From a virus, in IMG/VR virus record IMGVR_UViG_3300010885_076238, positions 1 to 64,000 of that record: a stretch of 64,000 nucleotides of DNA. The stretch is one strand, 5' to 3'. Made by a program: the position numbers and the translations under genes. The notes below the pieces were generated by a model. It saw nothing but the letters and a program-made list of their open reading frames with translations. It was not told the origin of the DNA and made no database searches. Below are positions 17,500-26,821 of this stretch, piece by piece; the first letter of the stretch is position 1, and each line of letters opens with the position of its first letter.

Positions 17500-18423
17500 A
17501 TGAAAAAAATAATAGTTACTGGCGGAACTGGCTTGGTTGGACAAGCACTTAAAAAAGTTGTTGGAAATGATTCAAGATTCTTTTTTTTATCATCTAAAGA
17601 TTGCAATCTTCTTCAATATGACAAAGCTTACGAAACAATAAAATCAATACAGCCAGATTTTGTTGTTCATTTGGCGGCTAATGTTGGAGGTGTTTTTAAA
17701 AATATAAATAAAAAAGTAGAAATGTTTGAAGACAATCTTTTGATTAATTTTAATATATTAAAAATTTGTAGAGAATTGAATGTTGAAAAGTTTTTGGGGT
17801 GTTTGTCTACTTGTATATTTCCTGACAAAACAACCTATCCTATATCTGAAGAGATGTTGTTTAACGGGCCTCCTCATTATTCTAATTATGGATATGCTTA
17901 TTCTAAAAGAATGCTAGAAATTCATTGTAGGGTTTGTAGAGAGCAATATGGGTTGAATTATAATTGCATAATTCCTACCAACATATATGGGCCTTATGAT
18001 AATTTCAATTTTGAAAATGCCCATGTAATTCCCGCCTTAATTCACAAATGCTATTTGGCAAATCAAACAAACGAGCCTTTTGTTGTTAGTGGAACAGGAA
18101 GGCCTAAGAGACAATTTTTATATTCTATTGATCTTGCCAAAATAATTCTAAACTTAATAAATTTTGAATTTAATGAAACAATAATAATATCTCCAAGCGA
18201 AGAATTTAGCATAAAAGACGTTGCGGAAATTATTGCTAATAAGTTTAATTATATAGAAAATATTAAATTCGATACTACAAAATCAGACGGCCAGTACAAG
18301 AAAACAGCTAGCAATTACAGACTAATGAAAATTATGCCTGATTTTAAGTTTACAGAAATTTCTGTTGGACTAAACAGCACAATTGATTGGTTTTTGGATA
18401 ATCAATCAATTGCTAGATTATAA
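17500..18423 (+). CDS. fcl: GDP-L-fucose synthase
   Basis: This enzyme epimerises and reduces GDP-4-keto-6-deoxymannose to GDP-L-fucose. Cofactor loop GGTGLVG is at 8-14, LAANVGGV (59-65) is the synthase signature, and Tyr132-Lys136 with Ser103 and His175 form the catalytic set. It starts right after the helicase stop. The enzyme for the preceding step (gmd) is at 51564-52535, so the phage carries the whole two-step branch. Confidence 0.95.
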   Translation: MKKIIVTGGTGLVGQALKKVVGNDSRFFFLSSKDCNLLQYDKAYETIKSIQPDFVVHLAANVGGVFKNINKKVEMFEDNLLINFNILKICRELNVEKFLGCLSTCIFPDKTTYPISEEMLFNGPPHYSNYGYAYSKRMLEIHCRVCREQYGLNYNCIIPTNIYGPYDNFNFENAHVIPALIHKCYLANQTNEPFVVSGTGRPKRQFLYSIDLAKIILNLINFEFNETIIISPSEEFSIKDVAEIIANKFNYIENIKFDTTKSDGQYKKTASNYRLMKIMPDFKFTEISVGLNSTIDWFLDNQSIARL

Positions 18424-18624
18424 AATCCATCTCCATAAAAAATTTAAAATAGTGCAAATTCCCGAAAGAAAACACACTATGTAAAACGCTACAACTATGC
18501 AGCCAGTAGCAACAACAAATTGGGCTTCAATTTTATCTTTTTTATTTTCATTATGATATAATATAAGCCCGCCGGATACTAAAAAAATTACCAAGTAAAT
18601 CCAAGGATTGTATAGCCATTCCAT
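18418..18624 (-). CDS. Small two-helix membrane protein
   Basis: Two hydrophobic spans (about residues 8-23 and 38-62) are separated by a charged loop. The start has GAGGAAA, and its 3' end overlaps fcl by six bases. No family recognised; a holin role is conceivable but unsupported. Confidence 0.6.
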   Translation of the reverse strand: MEWLYNPWIYLVIFLVSGGLILYHNENKKDKIEAQFVVATGCIVVAFYIVCFLSGICTILNFLWRWIL

Positions 18625-18626
18625 AT

Positions 18627-19574
18627 TTATTTCCTCAAAACGTAATCATGAAAGCATTGTTCTATTTGAAATTTTGGAAAATCATTTATTCCAAATAAAG
18701 TTTTAATTCTATTGGCAACAATTTGATTTTTATCAAAGAAATCTTCATATGTTTGCTTTTCTATATCTTCCGATTCTTTATTGATACCACATTTTCTGAA
18801 TAGTTCTTGATAATCTCTTATAGGAAACAATACGTTGTTGTTTCTTTCTTCTAAAACATATCCCATATTATTTAGTTCTTGTTCTGTAAAAACCAAATGA
18901 ACAAAAGCTTTATTTATTTGTCTGTAATAGTGTCCTCCATGTCTTCCGCACCAAGGATGACATCTAAGATATATTTTTCCGTTATCAGAAAGCACAGATT
19001 TAGCTTTGATCAAAACGTCTTCAGGGTTTTCTGCATGATCTAAGACATCATAGATCATAATTATATCATATGGACCTTTTTCTTTTATTTTGTCAAAATT
19101 GGTAGTAAGTAAAAAGTTGTTTTCTTCTACTTCCCAATTTAATTTAGACTTTTCGGATTTTATTATATCATAGCCAATACTAAATGTTGTTTTTTGATTT
19201 GATGCGTATTTTGCCATATGTCCTTCACCACAACCAATATCTAAAAACTTTTTATTTTCTAATTCTTCTTGGACTAATATATCAATAATTCCTTCCGCTC
19301 TGTCCATTTTTTCTTCTTCTAATTCGATATTGACTATTTGAAATGCACTAACAGCTTCGGGCCATTCGTCGGATTGTAGTAGCATTTTAAGCTTTTCAAA
19401 ATCACTTGAAACTGTTGGAGTTTCATTCAATACGGGTGTATCTTCATTTTGTTTTGGAATAAGCATTTCGCCTTCATGTTTTAGAACTATATTTTCTTCA
19501 TAAATTTCGGCAGCTAGTCTATCTAGATTATTTTTAATTTCTTGAATTAAGTTTAATTTTTCTTTTTTATTCAT
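18627..19574 (-). CDS. SAM-dependent methyltransferase with N-terminal helical region
   Basis: The ATG after TAGGAG was chosen over an upstream in-frame start. About 90 helical, acidic residues precede a class I domain with LDIGCGEGHMAKYA (SAM loop), GYDI and DIIMIYDVLDHAENPED (motif II region). The later CHPWCGRHGGHYYRQ block is typical of sugar-modifying class I enzymes. A glycan methylase is likely from context. Confidence 0.8.
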   Translation of the reverse strand: MNKKEKLNLIQEIKNNLDRLAAEIYEENIVLKHEGEMLIPKQNEDTPVLNETPTVSSDFEKLKMLLQSDEWPEAVSAFQIVNIELEEEKMDRAEGIIDILVQEELENKKFLDIGCGEGHMAKYASNQKTTFSIGYDIIKSEKSKLNWEVEENNFLLTTNFDKIKEKGPYDIIMIYDVLDHAENPEDVLIKAKSVLSDNGKIYLRCHPWCGRHGGHYYRQINKAFVHLVFTEQELNNMGYVLEERNNNVLFPIRDYQELFRKCGINKESEDIEKQTYEDFFDKNQIVANRIKTLFGINDFPKFQIEQCFHDYVLRK

Positions 19575-19610
19575 TTTTTCTCCTACTATTATTATAGTAT
19601 AGTATATAAT

Positions 19611-20237
19611 ATGAAAATCGCCATACAACAACCTTATTTTTATCCGTATTTTGGTTATTTTAAATTAATTAAATCTGTAGATAAATTTGTATTTTTCAAT
19701 GATGTTCAGTACATTAGAAGAGGCTGGGTCAATAGAAATAGAATTTCTAATGGTTTGTTTATCACAGTGCCCGTTTGTAAATCGAAAAGAAGTGACTTCA
19801 TTAATAAAATTAAAATAGACTATTCATCAAATTGGCACTACAAACATTGTAGAACCTTAGAAACAAGGTATGGGAAAAAATGCACTAATCATCCTATTTA
19901 TTTGTTTTATAAAAATGTTCAAAAATATATTTATCTTGTTGATTTATTGAAAGATTCTATAATGAACGTTTGTGAATTCTTAAAAATAAAAACAGAATTT
20001 ATAGACTCAGAAAAAATTAAAATAAATCCTTTATCTAAAAAACAGCAAAGAATAATAGAAATTTGCAATAGACTAAATTGCAAATCTTATTATAATCTTC
20101 CTGGCGGTAAAGGTCTGTACTCTGCGGAAGACTTTTTGTCTAACGAAATCAGCATACAATTCATACAGACGGAAAAAATTGTTAATTATCTTTCTGTATT
20201 TGACCTTTGCCTAGGAGAAGGTTTAGAAAAAATATGA
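19611..20237 (+). CDS. WbqC-like family protein
   Basis: MKIAIQQPYFYPYFGYFKLI and VFFNDVQYIRRGWVNRNRI are the hallmarks of the WbqC family, found in O-antigen and other sugar clusters with aminotransferases. The biochemical role of the family is poorly settled; transfer onto amino-sugars has been proposed. It has no clear ribosome-binding site and overlaps the next gene by ATGA. Confidence 0.85.
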   Translation: MKIAIQQPYFYPYFGYFKLIKSVDKFVFFNDVQYIRRGWVNRNRISNGLFITVPVCKSKRSDFINKIKIDYSSNWHYKHCRTLETRYGKKCTNHPIYLFYKNVQKYIYLVDLLKDSIMNVCEFLKIKTEFIDSEKIKINPLSKKQQRIIEICNRLNCKSYYNLPGGKGLYSAEDFLSNEISIQFIQTEKIVNYLSVFDLCLGEGLEKI

Positions 20238-20836
20238 ATCCATACAGTATAGTAGCAGAATTTGAAAAAACAGTAGCAGAATATGCCGGTAGCAAATATG
20301 CAGTTGCAATAGACAATTGTACAAATGCAATTTTTTTATGTTGTAAATATCTGTGTGTGAAAGAAGTGACTATTCCTAGTCGAACATATGTTTCGGTTCC
20401 TTGTGCAATTATTAACTCTGGTGGTGTGGTGAAATTTTCAGATTATGAATGGTTGAATAAAGGATATTACAAATTAGATCCATATCCAATTTATGATGCA
20501 GCACAATTTTTTAATCGAAATATGTATATTAGACATTCATATTTTTGCTTGTCTTTTTCATCCACCAAGACAATAAATATAGGCAAGGGAGGAATGATAC
20601 TAACAGATGATGAAAAAGCAGCCAATTGGTTCAAACAAGCAAGGTATTGCGGAAGACATGAAGTTCCTTTGATGAATGACAAGTTCGAAATTGTTGGATG
20701 GAACATGTATATGCTTCCAGAGCAGGCCGCAAGAGGATGTCTTTTAATGAGTCACGTTAAAGACATAAATGAACAAAAAAAACCACAATATCCCGACTTA
20801 TCAAAATATGAAATTTATAAATCAAAATCTTTATGA
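20234..20836 (+). CDS. Short DegT/DnrJ/EryC1/StrS-type aminotransferase
   Basis: It begins at the ATGA overlap. VAIDNCTNAIFLC and IPSRTYVSVP match the PLP-enzyme N-terminus, and the lysine in SFSSTKTINIGKGGM is the expected PLP Schiff-base residue. At about 200 residues it lacks the C-terminal half seen in ~370-residue sugar aminotransferases, as do other phage short forms. It may still work on a keto-sugar with the WbqC neighbour, or be a remnant. Confidence 0.75.
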   Translation: MNPYSIVAEFEKTVAEYAGSKYAVAIDNCTNAIFLCCKYLCVKEVTIPSRTYVSVPCAIINSGGVVKFSDYEWLNKGYYKLDPYPIYDAAQFFNRNMYIRHSYFCLSFSSTKTINIGKGGMILTDDEKAANWFKQARYCGRHEVPLMNDKFEIVGWNMYMLPEQAARGCLLMSHVKDINEQKKPQYPDLSKYEIYKSKSL

Positions 20837-21440
20837 AGAAAAAATAAAAATTGATTTAAATAATAATTATCGTTGGTTTGATTATCATAATTTTTATGAT
20901 TTTATTATAAACAAATATAATCCTAAAGTTTTTGTAGAGATTGGATGTTGGAAGGGACATTCTATTTCTTACTTATCTTCTAAGGCTAGTAAAAATTCTA
21001 TTTTATACGCTATTGATTTGTGGTCTTTAGACTTGGCAATAAAGACTATTGGAAAATTAGAATATGAAAAAATCAAAGATTTTTATGGAGATTTTTTTAA
21101 TGAAGATTTATTTTTTGATATTTTTTTAGAAAATATCAAAAATATAAACAATATAAAGCCAATTAGAAAAAGTTCAATAGATGCTGCTTCTTTTTTTGAT
21201 TATTTGAAGGTGGATTTTGTCTTCATAGACGCGGACCACTCTTACAGCTCAGTAACAAATGATTTATTGTGTTGGATGAAAGTTATAAAAAAATCTAAAT
21301 TTGCAATAATTGCCGGACATGATTATAAAATAAATTCTGTTAGATCTGCGGTTCAAAAAGTTATAAGATCTAATTTGAAAGTTTTTGATTATAATTGTTG
21401 GTATTATATTCATAACAATTACGATAAAATTTATAATTAA
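20808..21440 (+). CDS. Class I SAM-dependent methyltransferase (Methyltransf_24-like)
   Basis: VFVEIGCWKGHSISYL is the SAM loop, LYAIDLWS strand 2 and VDFVFIDADHSYSSV the fourth strand with an Asp pair common to catechol-type methylases. It has no good ribosome-binding site. A start 39 bases upstream (20769) is also possible. Overlap with the aminotransferase gene suggests coupled expression. Confidence 0.75.
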   Translation: MKFINQNLYEEKIKIDLNNNYRWFDYHNFYDFIINKYNPKVFVEIGCWKGHSISYLSSKASKNSILYAIDLWSLDLAIKTIGKLEYEKIKDFYGDFFNEDLFFDIFLENIKNINNIKPIRKSSIDAASFFDYLKVDFVFIDADHSYSSVTNDLLCWMKVIKKSKFAIIAGHDYKINSVRSAVQKVIRSNLKVFDYNCWYYIHNNYDKIYN

Positions 21441-22288
21441 TTTTTATCGTAATTAACACAAAGACTGTTCATTTCTTCATGCATCTTTAATTTGTTAGAG
21501 CACCATTCGAAGCATTTTTTTTCATTTATTTTTATATCTTTTTTAGGATCAAAATCTTTTAATATCTCTATTCTTTTATTGTAGTTTCTTTTTTTCATGT
21601 CTCCATGCCATAAGTGTTTTATTTCTGTGTCTAAGAATCCAAAGCTACTCTTTGCTTCTTTATGAAAAGGAATTGCCCATTCTAAATAATGATCTCTCAT
21701 TTCTTTATTAATCAATTTTAGAAAATTAGCATCAAACAGACCGAGTAATCCTATTAGAATTGCCAAGTCGCTACTCCACATCCAATAGTCATAAATTTTC
21801 CACTTTTTAATAAAATCCAAATCACATGCCCAGGCGAAACCGGACCATGCTTTTTTGTCAAATGGGGTCTTGTATTTTGAATAGAAACTACCACAGCTAT
21901 ATCTTGTTTCATTTATTTTATTGTCTTTGTCAAGAAAATGAGCCTTGTAAAATAATTGTATAAATAGATTTTTTTCTAAACATTTTGTTGCTTTTTTGGC
22001 CCATTCTTTATCTTCGAATATTATATCACAATCCACCCAAGCAACAGATCGATATCTGTCCGGCAGATTTTCAATCAGTATATTTATCAGCCTATATTGC
22101 TGCCAAATGTTATTTTTCGCATCAATATTTATTGAAATATTATTTGAACTTTTATTTATTGGCGAATTTTGATTCAATTCTAAAGTATATAAATTTAAAT
22201 TATCTATATTTTTAAGAAATATTTTATAATTGTTTAGTTTTTGTGGATCATTATTTGGATTATAATAATTTGTTATAACTGCTAGCAT
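21437..22288 (-). CDS. GT-A glycosyltransferase
   Basis: WVDCDIIF holds D86/D88. SGFAWACDLDFI followed by the DxD-distal IKHLWHGDMKKRNYNKR block resembles the catalytic part of the fibre-fused transferase at 5462-6577, so the two are probably paralogues. Its start lies nine bases from that of the divergent carbamoyltransferase gene. The donor is unknown. Confidence 0.75.
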   Translation of the reverse strand: MLAVITNYYNPNNDPQKLNNYKIFLKNIDNLNLYTLELNQNSPINKSSNNISINIDAKNNIWQQYRLINILIENLPDRYRSVAWVDCDIIFEDKEWAKKATKCLEKNLFIQLFYKAHFLDKDNKINETRYSCGSFYSKYKTPFDKKAWSGFAWACDLDFIKKWKIYDYWMWSSDLAILIGLLGLFDANFLKLINKEMRDHYLEWAIPFHKEAKSSFGFLDTEIKHLWHGDMKKRNYNKRIEILKDFDPKKDIKINEKKCFEWCSNKLKMHEEMNSLCVNYDKN

Positions 22289-22297
22289 AGGAATTTT

Positions 22298-23764
22298 ATG
22301 TTTTTTGGAATTAACACTGTATCACACGACTTAGGGTTATCTATAATAGATGACACAGGAAAAATAATTTTTTACGCTCCAACAGAAAGATATAACAGAA
22401 ATAAAAAAGGAGTTTCAGAATTTGGACTTCATCTATCTAAAAAAGAAAAGCTCAAGTGTATATTTGATATTTTTTCTAATATTCAAAAGCCAAAAAAAGG
22501 CGACATTGTTTGTTGGGTTTCTGGTGATTTTGGTGGCATGAAGACCAAAAGAGCCATGGAAGAAATGCTAATAGAAAGTTCAAATCAAATTAAAAATATT
22601 TCTACAAATTCAATTTGTCAAGTTGATGAGTGTGATGGAATAAAATATATTAGGCTTGACCACCACATAGCTCACGCAGTTTCTTCTTGGATGTTTAGAA
22701 AAGATGATGAAGAAGGAAAATTTTTGGTTTATGATGGCGGAGGCTATGGGGTAGACCATGTTAGTTACCATTCAACAACGGGCTATATTGATAAGCATAA
22801 ATTAGAAATAATAGATAAGAATACGATTCCTAGTTCTTTTAAAATATCTAATTTATTGGGCTGGATGTCTGCTGGAAAACTAATGGGCCTAGCAGGATAT
22901 TACCCAGAAGCTAATATTCAATGTGAATTTCCTAGTGGCGAACTAATGGAATTTGCTGGATTTTATAAATGTTTTATAGAAGATCTTTGGAACTCAATAG
23001 AAAGTAAACTTGATAAAAAAGTAGTTATAGCAGGTGGCACTGCCTTGGCCTTAGAAATAAATTCTAGAATACATAGTAAAGTCAATGATTTGGTATTTGG
23101 ACCGGCTCCCGACGATAGCGGATTATGTTTGGGATGTTCGGCATACGGTTATTTTTTCTCTAATGGACATTGGCCCAGTTCTATTTCAACCCCTTCAATT
23201 GTTTCTTTGCAAAGTCCTCATTTTCAAGTCGGTCCTCAGAGCACAAGAGAAATAGCAAAGGAAATACACGAGGGTAAAGTAATTTTTTTAATGAGAGGTA
23301 AAGCAGAATGCGGCCCAAGGTCTCTGGGATTTAGGTCTATCTTATCATCTTGTAATATTGAAAATTTAAAATTAGTTTCTGTAGATATTAAAAAAAGAGA
23401 ATTCTATAGACCTTTGGCTCCAATCGTTACGGACAGTCAATTTTTTAATTTTTTTTCTGGACCTAAAGGGCAATACATGCAATACAAAGTAGAATGCAAA
23501 GAAGCCGCAGCCAGATCAATACCAGCAGTAGTTCACAGAGATAACTCTTCTAGGCCGCAAGTTGTATGTGAAAAAATAGATCCTTGGTTACATGAGTTGT
23601 TGGTCGAATATGGAAAGTTGTCGGGGGTTGAGTGTTTAGTAAACACTTCTCTTAATGTTGCCGGAAAGCCAATTTGTAATACAAATAAAGATTTATTAGA
23701 ATTTGACAAAGAAACTATGAAGAATGTTGTTGTTGTTTCAATTCCTTCTTTTAAATTATATTAG
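22298..23764 (+). CDS. Carbamoyltransferase (NodU/CmcH family)
   Basis: This family moves a carbamoyl group from carbamoyl phosphate to a sugar or other hydroxyl. DHHIAHA (121-127) is the metal-binding His set of the N-terminal domain and AECGPRSLGFRSIL belongs to the C-terminal domain. At 488 residues it is slightly short but complete. No clear ribosome-binding site. Among glycosyltransferases, sugar O-carbamoylation (as in Nod factors) is the natural role. Confidence 0.93.
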   Translation: MFFGINTVSHDLGLSIIDDTGKIIFYAPTERYNRNKKGVSEFGLHLSKKEKLKCIFDIFSNIQKPKKGDIVCWVSGDFGGMKTKRAMEEMLIESSNQIKNISTNSICQVDECDGIKYIRLDHHIAHAVSSWMFRKDDEEGKFLVYDGGGYGVDHVSYHSTTGYIDKHKLEIIDKNTIPSSFKISNLLGWMSAGKLMGLAGYYPEANIQCEFPSGELMEFAGFYKCFIEDLWNSIESKLDKKVVIAGGTALALEINSRIHSKVNDLVFGPAPDDSGLCLGCSAYGYFFSNGHWPSSISTPSIVSLQSPHFQVGPQSTREIAKEIHEGKVIFLMRGKAECGPRSLGFRSILSSCNIENLKLVSVDIKKREFYRPLAPIVTDSQFFNFFSGPKGQYMQYKVECKEAAARSIPAVVHRDNSSRPQVVCEKIDPWLHELLVEYGKLSGVECLVNTSLNVAGKPICNTNKDLLEFDKETMKNVVVVSIPSFKLY

Positions 23765-24559
23765 TTTTTCTATTTCTTCAAAAACAAATTCTGCACTGAT
23801 ATTTTTCGTGCAAATATTTTCATGTATACAATTTTCATGCGTTTTAAGAAAACAGGGGCAGCATTGCGTTTTGTATTCAATAACTTTATAGTTATATAAG
23901 TTCCACCAATTAGAGGAAGTAACTCCCGATTGTATTACTAGTCCTTTATTTGCTACCATAGAAACATAATGGCTTGTTCCTGTGTCCATTCCCAAATAAA
24001 TTTTAGAACTTTTTACATAATTCAAGCATTCGTTGTCTTTTATTTTATTTTCATTTAAGTCTATAAATGATATTTTTTTATCTGATAGTAAACTTTTTAG
24101 TTTATTAAAATACGGCCATTTTTTGTGAGTGCTAAATTTGCCAACATCGCTACAAATTACGACATCATATCTATTTATATTTTTTATTTCTTCGTATTTT
24201 ACTGGTATGAAATTTCTATTTATTTTTATTTCTTTTTTTATTTTATATTTTATTTTAAACTGATTTAATAAATCATCAAGTATGCTAATTTTTGTATTTT
24301 TTTTGGCAACATCTTCATTTGGAATGGGCCAATGCACTATCATATTTTCATGGCAATTTTTAGAAAGAGGGCAGTCTATTAAATTTTCTATATATGTACA
24401 TCCTCCCCAAAAGATTGCTGTTTCTTTTTTTATTCTGGACTCATAATAAGACTCTATTCCGTTGTCATTTAAGACATGCACCATCAAAGTTGCAATCAAT
24501 TGATCCCCAAAACTAGCATCTCTACGTATTGAAAATTTCTGATTTTTTTGAAATAACAT
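23756..24559 (-). CDS. GT9-like (heptosyltransferase-type) glycosyltransferase
   Basis: YLGMDTGTSHYVSMVANKGL and the Cys-rich tail CCPCFLKTHENCIHENIC are GT9 C-terminal signatures. The 267-residue length suggests a reduced N-terminal domain. The start overlaps the 3' end of the next minus-strand gene by 38 bases, and its own end overlaps the carbamoyltransferase gene. Confidence 0.75.
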   Translation of the reverse strand: MLFQKNQKFSIRRDASFGDQLIATLMVHVLNDNGIESYYESRIKKETAIFWGGCTYIENLIDCPLSKNCHENMIVHWPIPNEDVAKKNTKISILDDLLNQFKIKYKIKKEIKINRNFIPVKYEEIKNINRYDVVICSDVGKFSTHKKWPYFNKLKSLLSDKKISFIDLNENKIKDNECLNYVKSSKIYLGMDTGTSHYVSMVANKGLVIQSGVTSSNWWNLYNYKVIEYKTQCCPCFLKTHENCIHENICTKNISAEFVFEEIEKLI

Positions 24560-25400
24560 CTTTCATATTCCATTTTGGATTTTTGTTCATGCAATAAATT
24601 TCTTTTGCCAATTCATTTGTCTCATAAAGATCAAAGATAAAACTAGTCTTATTTAAACCCACGGCATGAAACATTTTGTATTTTATTTTTGCGTTGGCTT
24701 TTTTTAGTCTTGAGGGAGTTAGATGCTCTGATTCGTCTAACTCTTCTACCAAATTTGTACTAGAAGACAAATAATAATTAACAAGTTCATCAGATATCAT
24801 CTTTCTATAATTTTTACATGGATGAAATTCTTTTATTTTTGTAAAATATTCAAAATCTGATAGCGCGAGATCTATAGTCTCTTTATATTTGTCAAAATAA
24901 TTCGAAACTTGATGGGAATTTTTATTGAAATAAAATAACCCGGTATTTCCAAAAGAAGTGAATTTGGATCCGGATTTATTAAGACTTAGAACGTTGTCGA
25001 GCCAAAACACATCACAATCACAATGTATTATTATTTCTTCTTCAATATTAGCAGAGAACTTAAAAATATCCAAGTGCCTAGAAGCCAGAATGGAAATTAA
25101 ATGATCATCTGCTGATATATCTTTTTTGTCGTATGGAAATTTTGTTATTCTTTTGTCTATACCCCATGAAAATATAATTGGTTCGCATCTTATAACTTTG
25201 AAGTTGTATTTTTTTTCGAAGTCTATCCAATTTGTTTTTTCATCACAATCAAGAACATATATTTTTATACTTTTATTGTATTTTCTCAAAGTAGCAATAG
25301 ACAATATAATAGGTGTGCTTGTGTTTTCATTTATTTTATTGCATTCATTACTCCAATAGTAATATACTATTGCATGTTTTTGTTTTTTTATAGATAGCAT
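24522..25400 (-). CDS. GT-A glycosyltransferase
   Basis: Residues 124-131 read IIHCDCDVF with D128/D130, preceded by a run typical of transferases that use a large acceptor. A late HAVGLNKTSFIFD segment may position the acceptor. No ribosome-binding site is visible, only TATTTATTATAG-like A+T-rich bases 20 nt before the start. Donor and acceptor unknown. Confidence 0.7.
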   Translation of the reverse strand: MLSIKKQKHAIVYYYWSNECNKINENTSTPIILSIATLRKYNKSIKIYVLDCDEKTNWIDFEKKYNFKVIRCEPIIFSWGIDKRITKFPYDKKDISADDHLISILASRHLDIFKFSANIEEEIIIHCDCDVFWLDNVLSLNKSGSKFTSFGNTGLFYFNKNSHQVSNYFDKYKETIDLALSDFEYFTKIKEFHPCKNYRKMISDELVNYYLSSSTNLVEELDESEHLTPSRLKKANAKIKYKMFHAVGLNKTSFIFDLYETNELAKEIYCMNKNPKWNMKDVISKKSEIFNT

Positions 25401-25421
25401 TTATTTATTATAGTTTAATTT

Positions 25422-26243
25422 ATGAAATATTGTATGAGCACAATGTGTATTGACACATCATCTTTTGAAGAAAAAGTAAAGGCCATTTCCTTTGGTGGGT
25501 TTGAGTCAATAGAAATTTGGTTAAAAGATTTTAAAGATAAAAAAATTAGCGAAGTCAAAAAAATCATCAAAGATCACAACCTAAGGGTTGCAGAGACTGT
25601 TAAATTGGAAGGTTGGTTTGAATTAGACGGATCTTTAATGGGAGTTAAAAATAATTGGAGTTCAATTTTTGATGAATGTAAAAATAGAATGGAGATTTCT
25701 AAAGATTTAGGCAGTGAATATATTGTAACACTACCCAGCAGAGATGACAGAGGTAAATTTTCTTCTTTTGAAGATGGGGCTGAAAGATATTTTCAAATTT
25801 TAGAATTTGGTAAAAAAATTGGAATATGTCCTACTTTAGAGTTCGTAGGTCAGTCTTCACAGATATATAATGTCAGGACAGTTTTGGATTTTTGCAATTT
25901 AATAAAAGATGATTATTGCAAAATAATTGTTGATGTTTTCCACGTTTGGAGAAGTGGAGATGATATAGAAGAAGTTTCAAAAATACCAGTTGAGCTTGTG
26001 AGTTTGCTCCATCTTCATGATGCTACATCAAAATTTGGTAGAGAAGAATACAAAGACAGACACAGGGTTATGCCAGGAGACGGAATATTGGATTTGAAAA
26101 AATTTATAAATATATTTAAGAAAAAAGGATTTTCTGGAGACATTTCATTGGGAGTTTACAATCATGACAACTGGACTAGGGATCCATATAATGTTTGTAG
26201 AGAAGGATTTTTGAAGATGAAAAAAATAATAGAGGATTATTGA
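25422..26243 (+). CDS. Sugar phosphate isomerase/epimerase-like TIM barrel
   Basis: The 273-residue product has the AP_endonuc_2/xylose isomerase-like pattern: GGFESIEIW at strand 2, PTLEFVG, IIVDVFHVWRSG and VSLLHLHDAT, with metal-ligating E, D, H and D positions in order. It probably interconverts an activated or free sugar for the cluster. No Shine-Dalgarno sequence is seen. Confidence 0.85.
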   Translation: MKYCMSTMCIDTSSFEEKVKAISFGGFESIEIWLKDFKDKKISEVKKIIKDHNLRVAETVKLEGWFELDGSLMGVKNNWSSIFDECKNRMEISKDLGSEYIVTLPSRDDRGKFSSFEDGAERYFQILEFGKKIGICPTLEFVGQSSQIYNVRTVLDFCNLIKDDYCKIIVDVFHVWRSGDDIEEVSKIPVELVSLLHLHDATSKFGREEYKDRHRVMPGDGILDLKKFINIFKKKGFSGDISLGVYNHDNWTRDPYNVCREGFLKMKKIIEDY

Positions 26244-26245
26244 CA

Positions 26246-26821
26246 ATGAAAAAAGCTTGTGTAATTGGATCAAGTGGAAAGTTAGGTTCTGCAATAACTA
26301 GAAATTTGCGCTGTAATCATCAAGTCATAGAGCATCTTGGGCGAAACCACTCAGATTTAACAAAAGAAAATAATGTAATAGAATTTTCCAACGCAGTAAA
26401 TGATATAGATTTATTAATTTGTGCGATTGGAAAAAAAATAGAAGGCTCTGCAACAGGAGAATTTGATGATTTTAATAAAATTTTTAATATAAATTTTTTT
26501 TCTATTTTTTTGTGTTGTAAGCATATTTCTAAAAAAATGAAAGAAAATTCTTGCATACTAATAATTGGAAGTGTAGATGGTTGTTTTGGAAACAAGTCAG
26601 CAATGTACTCCACGGCAAAATCTGCTCTTCACATGTATTCAAGATGTCTTTCTAAAGAGTTGGTTGATAGAAAGATAAATGTAAACTGTATTGCACTTGG
26701 AACTCTTTATGATTATAATATTGAAAATTGTGCCAAGTCCATATTAGGACTTGCAGATTGTAAACATATTAATGGACAGGTCATAAGAATAGATGGAGGA
26801 AACCATACATTCCCATGTTAA
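26246..26821 (+). CDS. Short-chain dehydrogenase/reductase
   Basis: The ATG just after the upstream stop was chosen over a TTG two codons earlier. GSSGKLGS is the NAD(P) loop, and the YSTAK at about 122-126 contains the active Tyr and Lys. At about 190 residues it is a little short. In this operon it likely oxidises or reduces a sugar carbonyl. Confidence 0.82.
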   Translation: MKKACVIGSSGKLGSAITRNLRCNHQVIEHLGRNHSDLTKENNVIEFSNAVNDIDLLICAIGKKIEGSATGEFDDFNKIFNINFFSIFLCCKHISKKMKENSCILIIGSVDGCFGNKSAMYSTAKSALHMYSRCLSKELVDRKINVNCIALGTLYDYNIENCAKSILGLADCKHINGQVIRIDGGNHTFPC

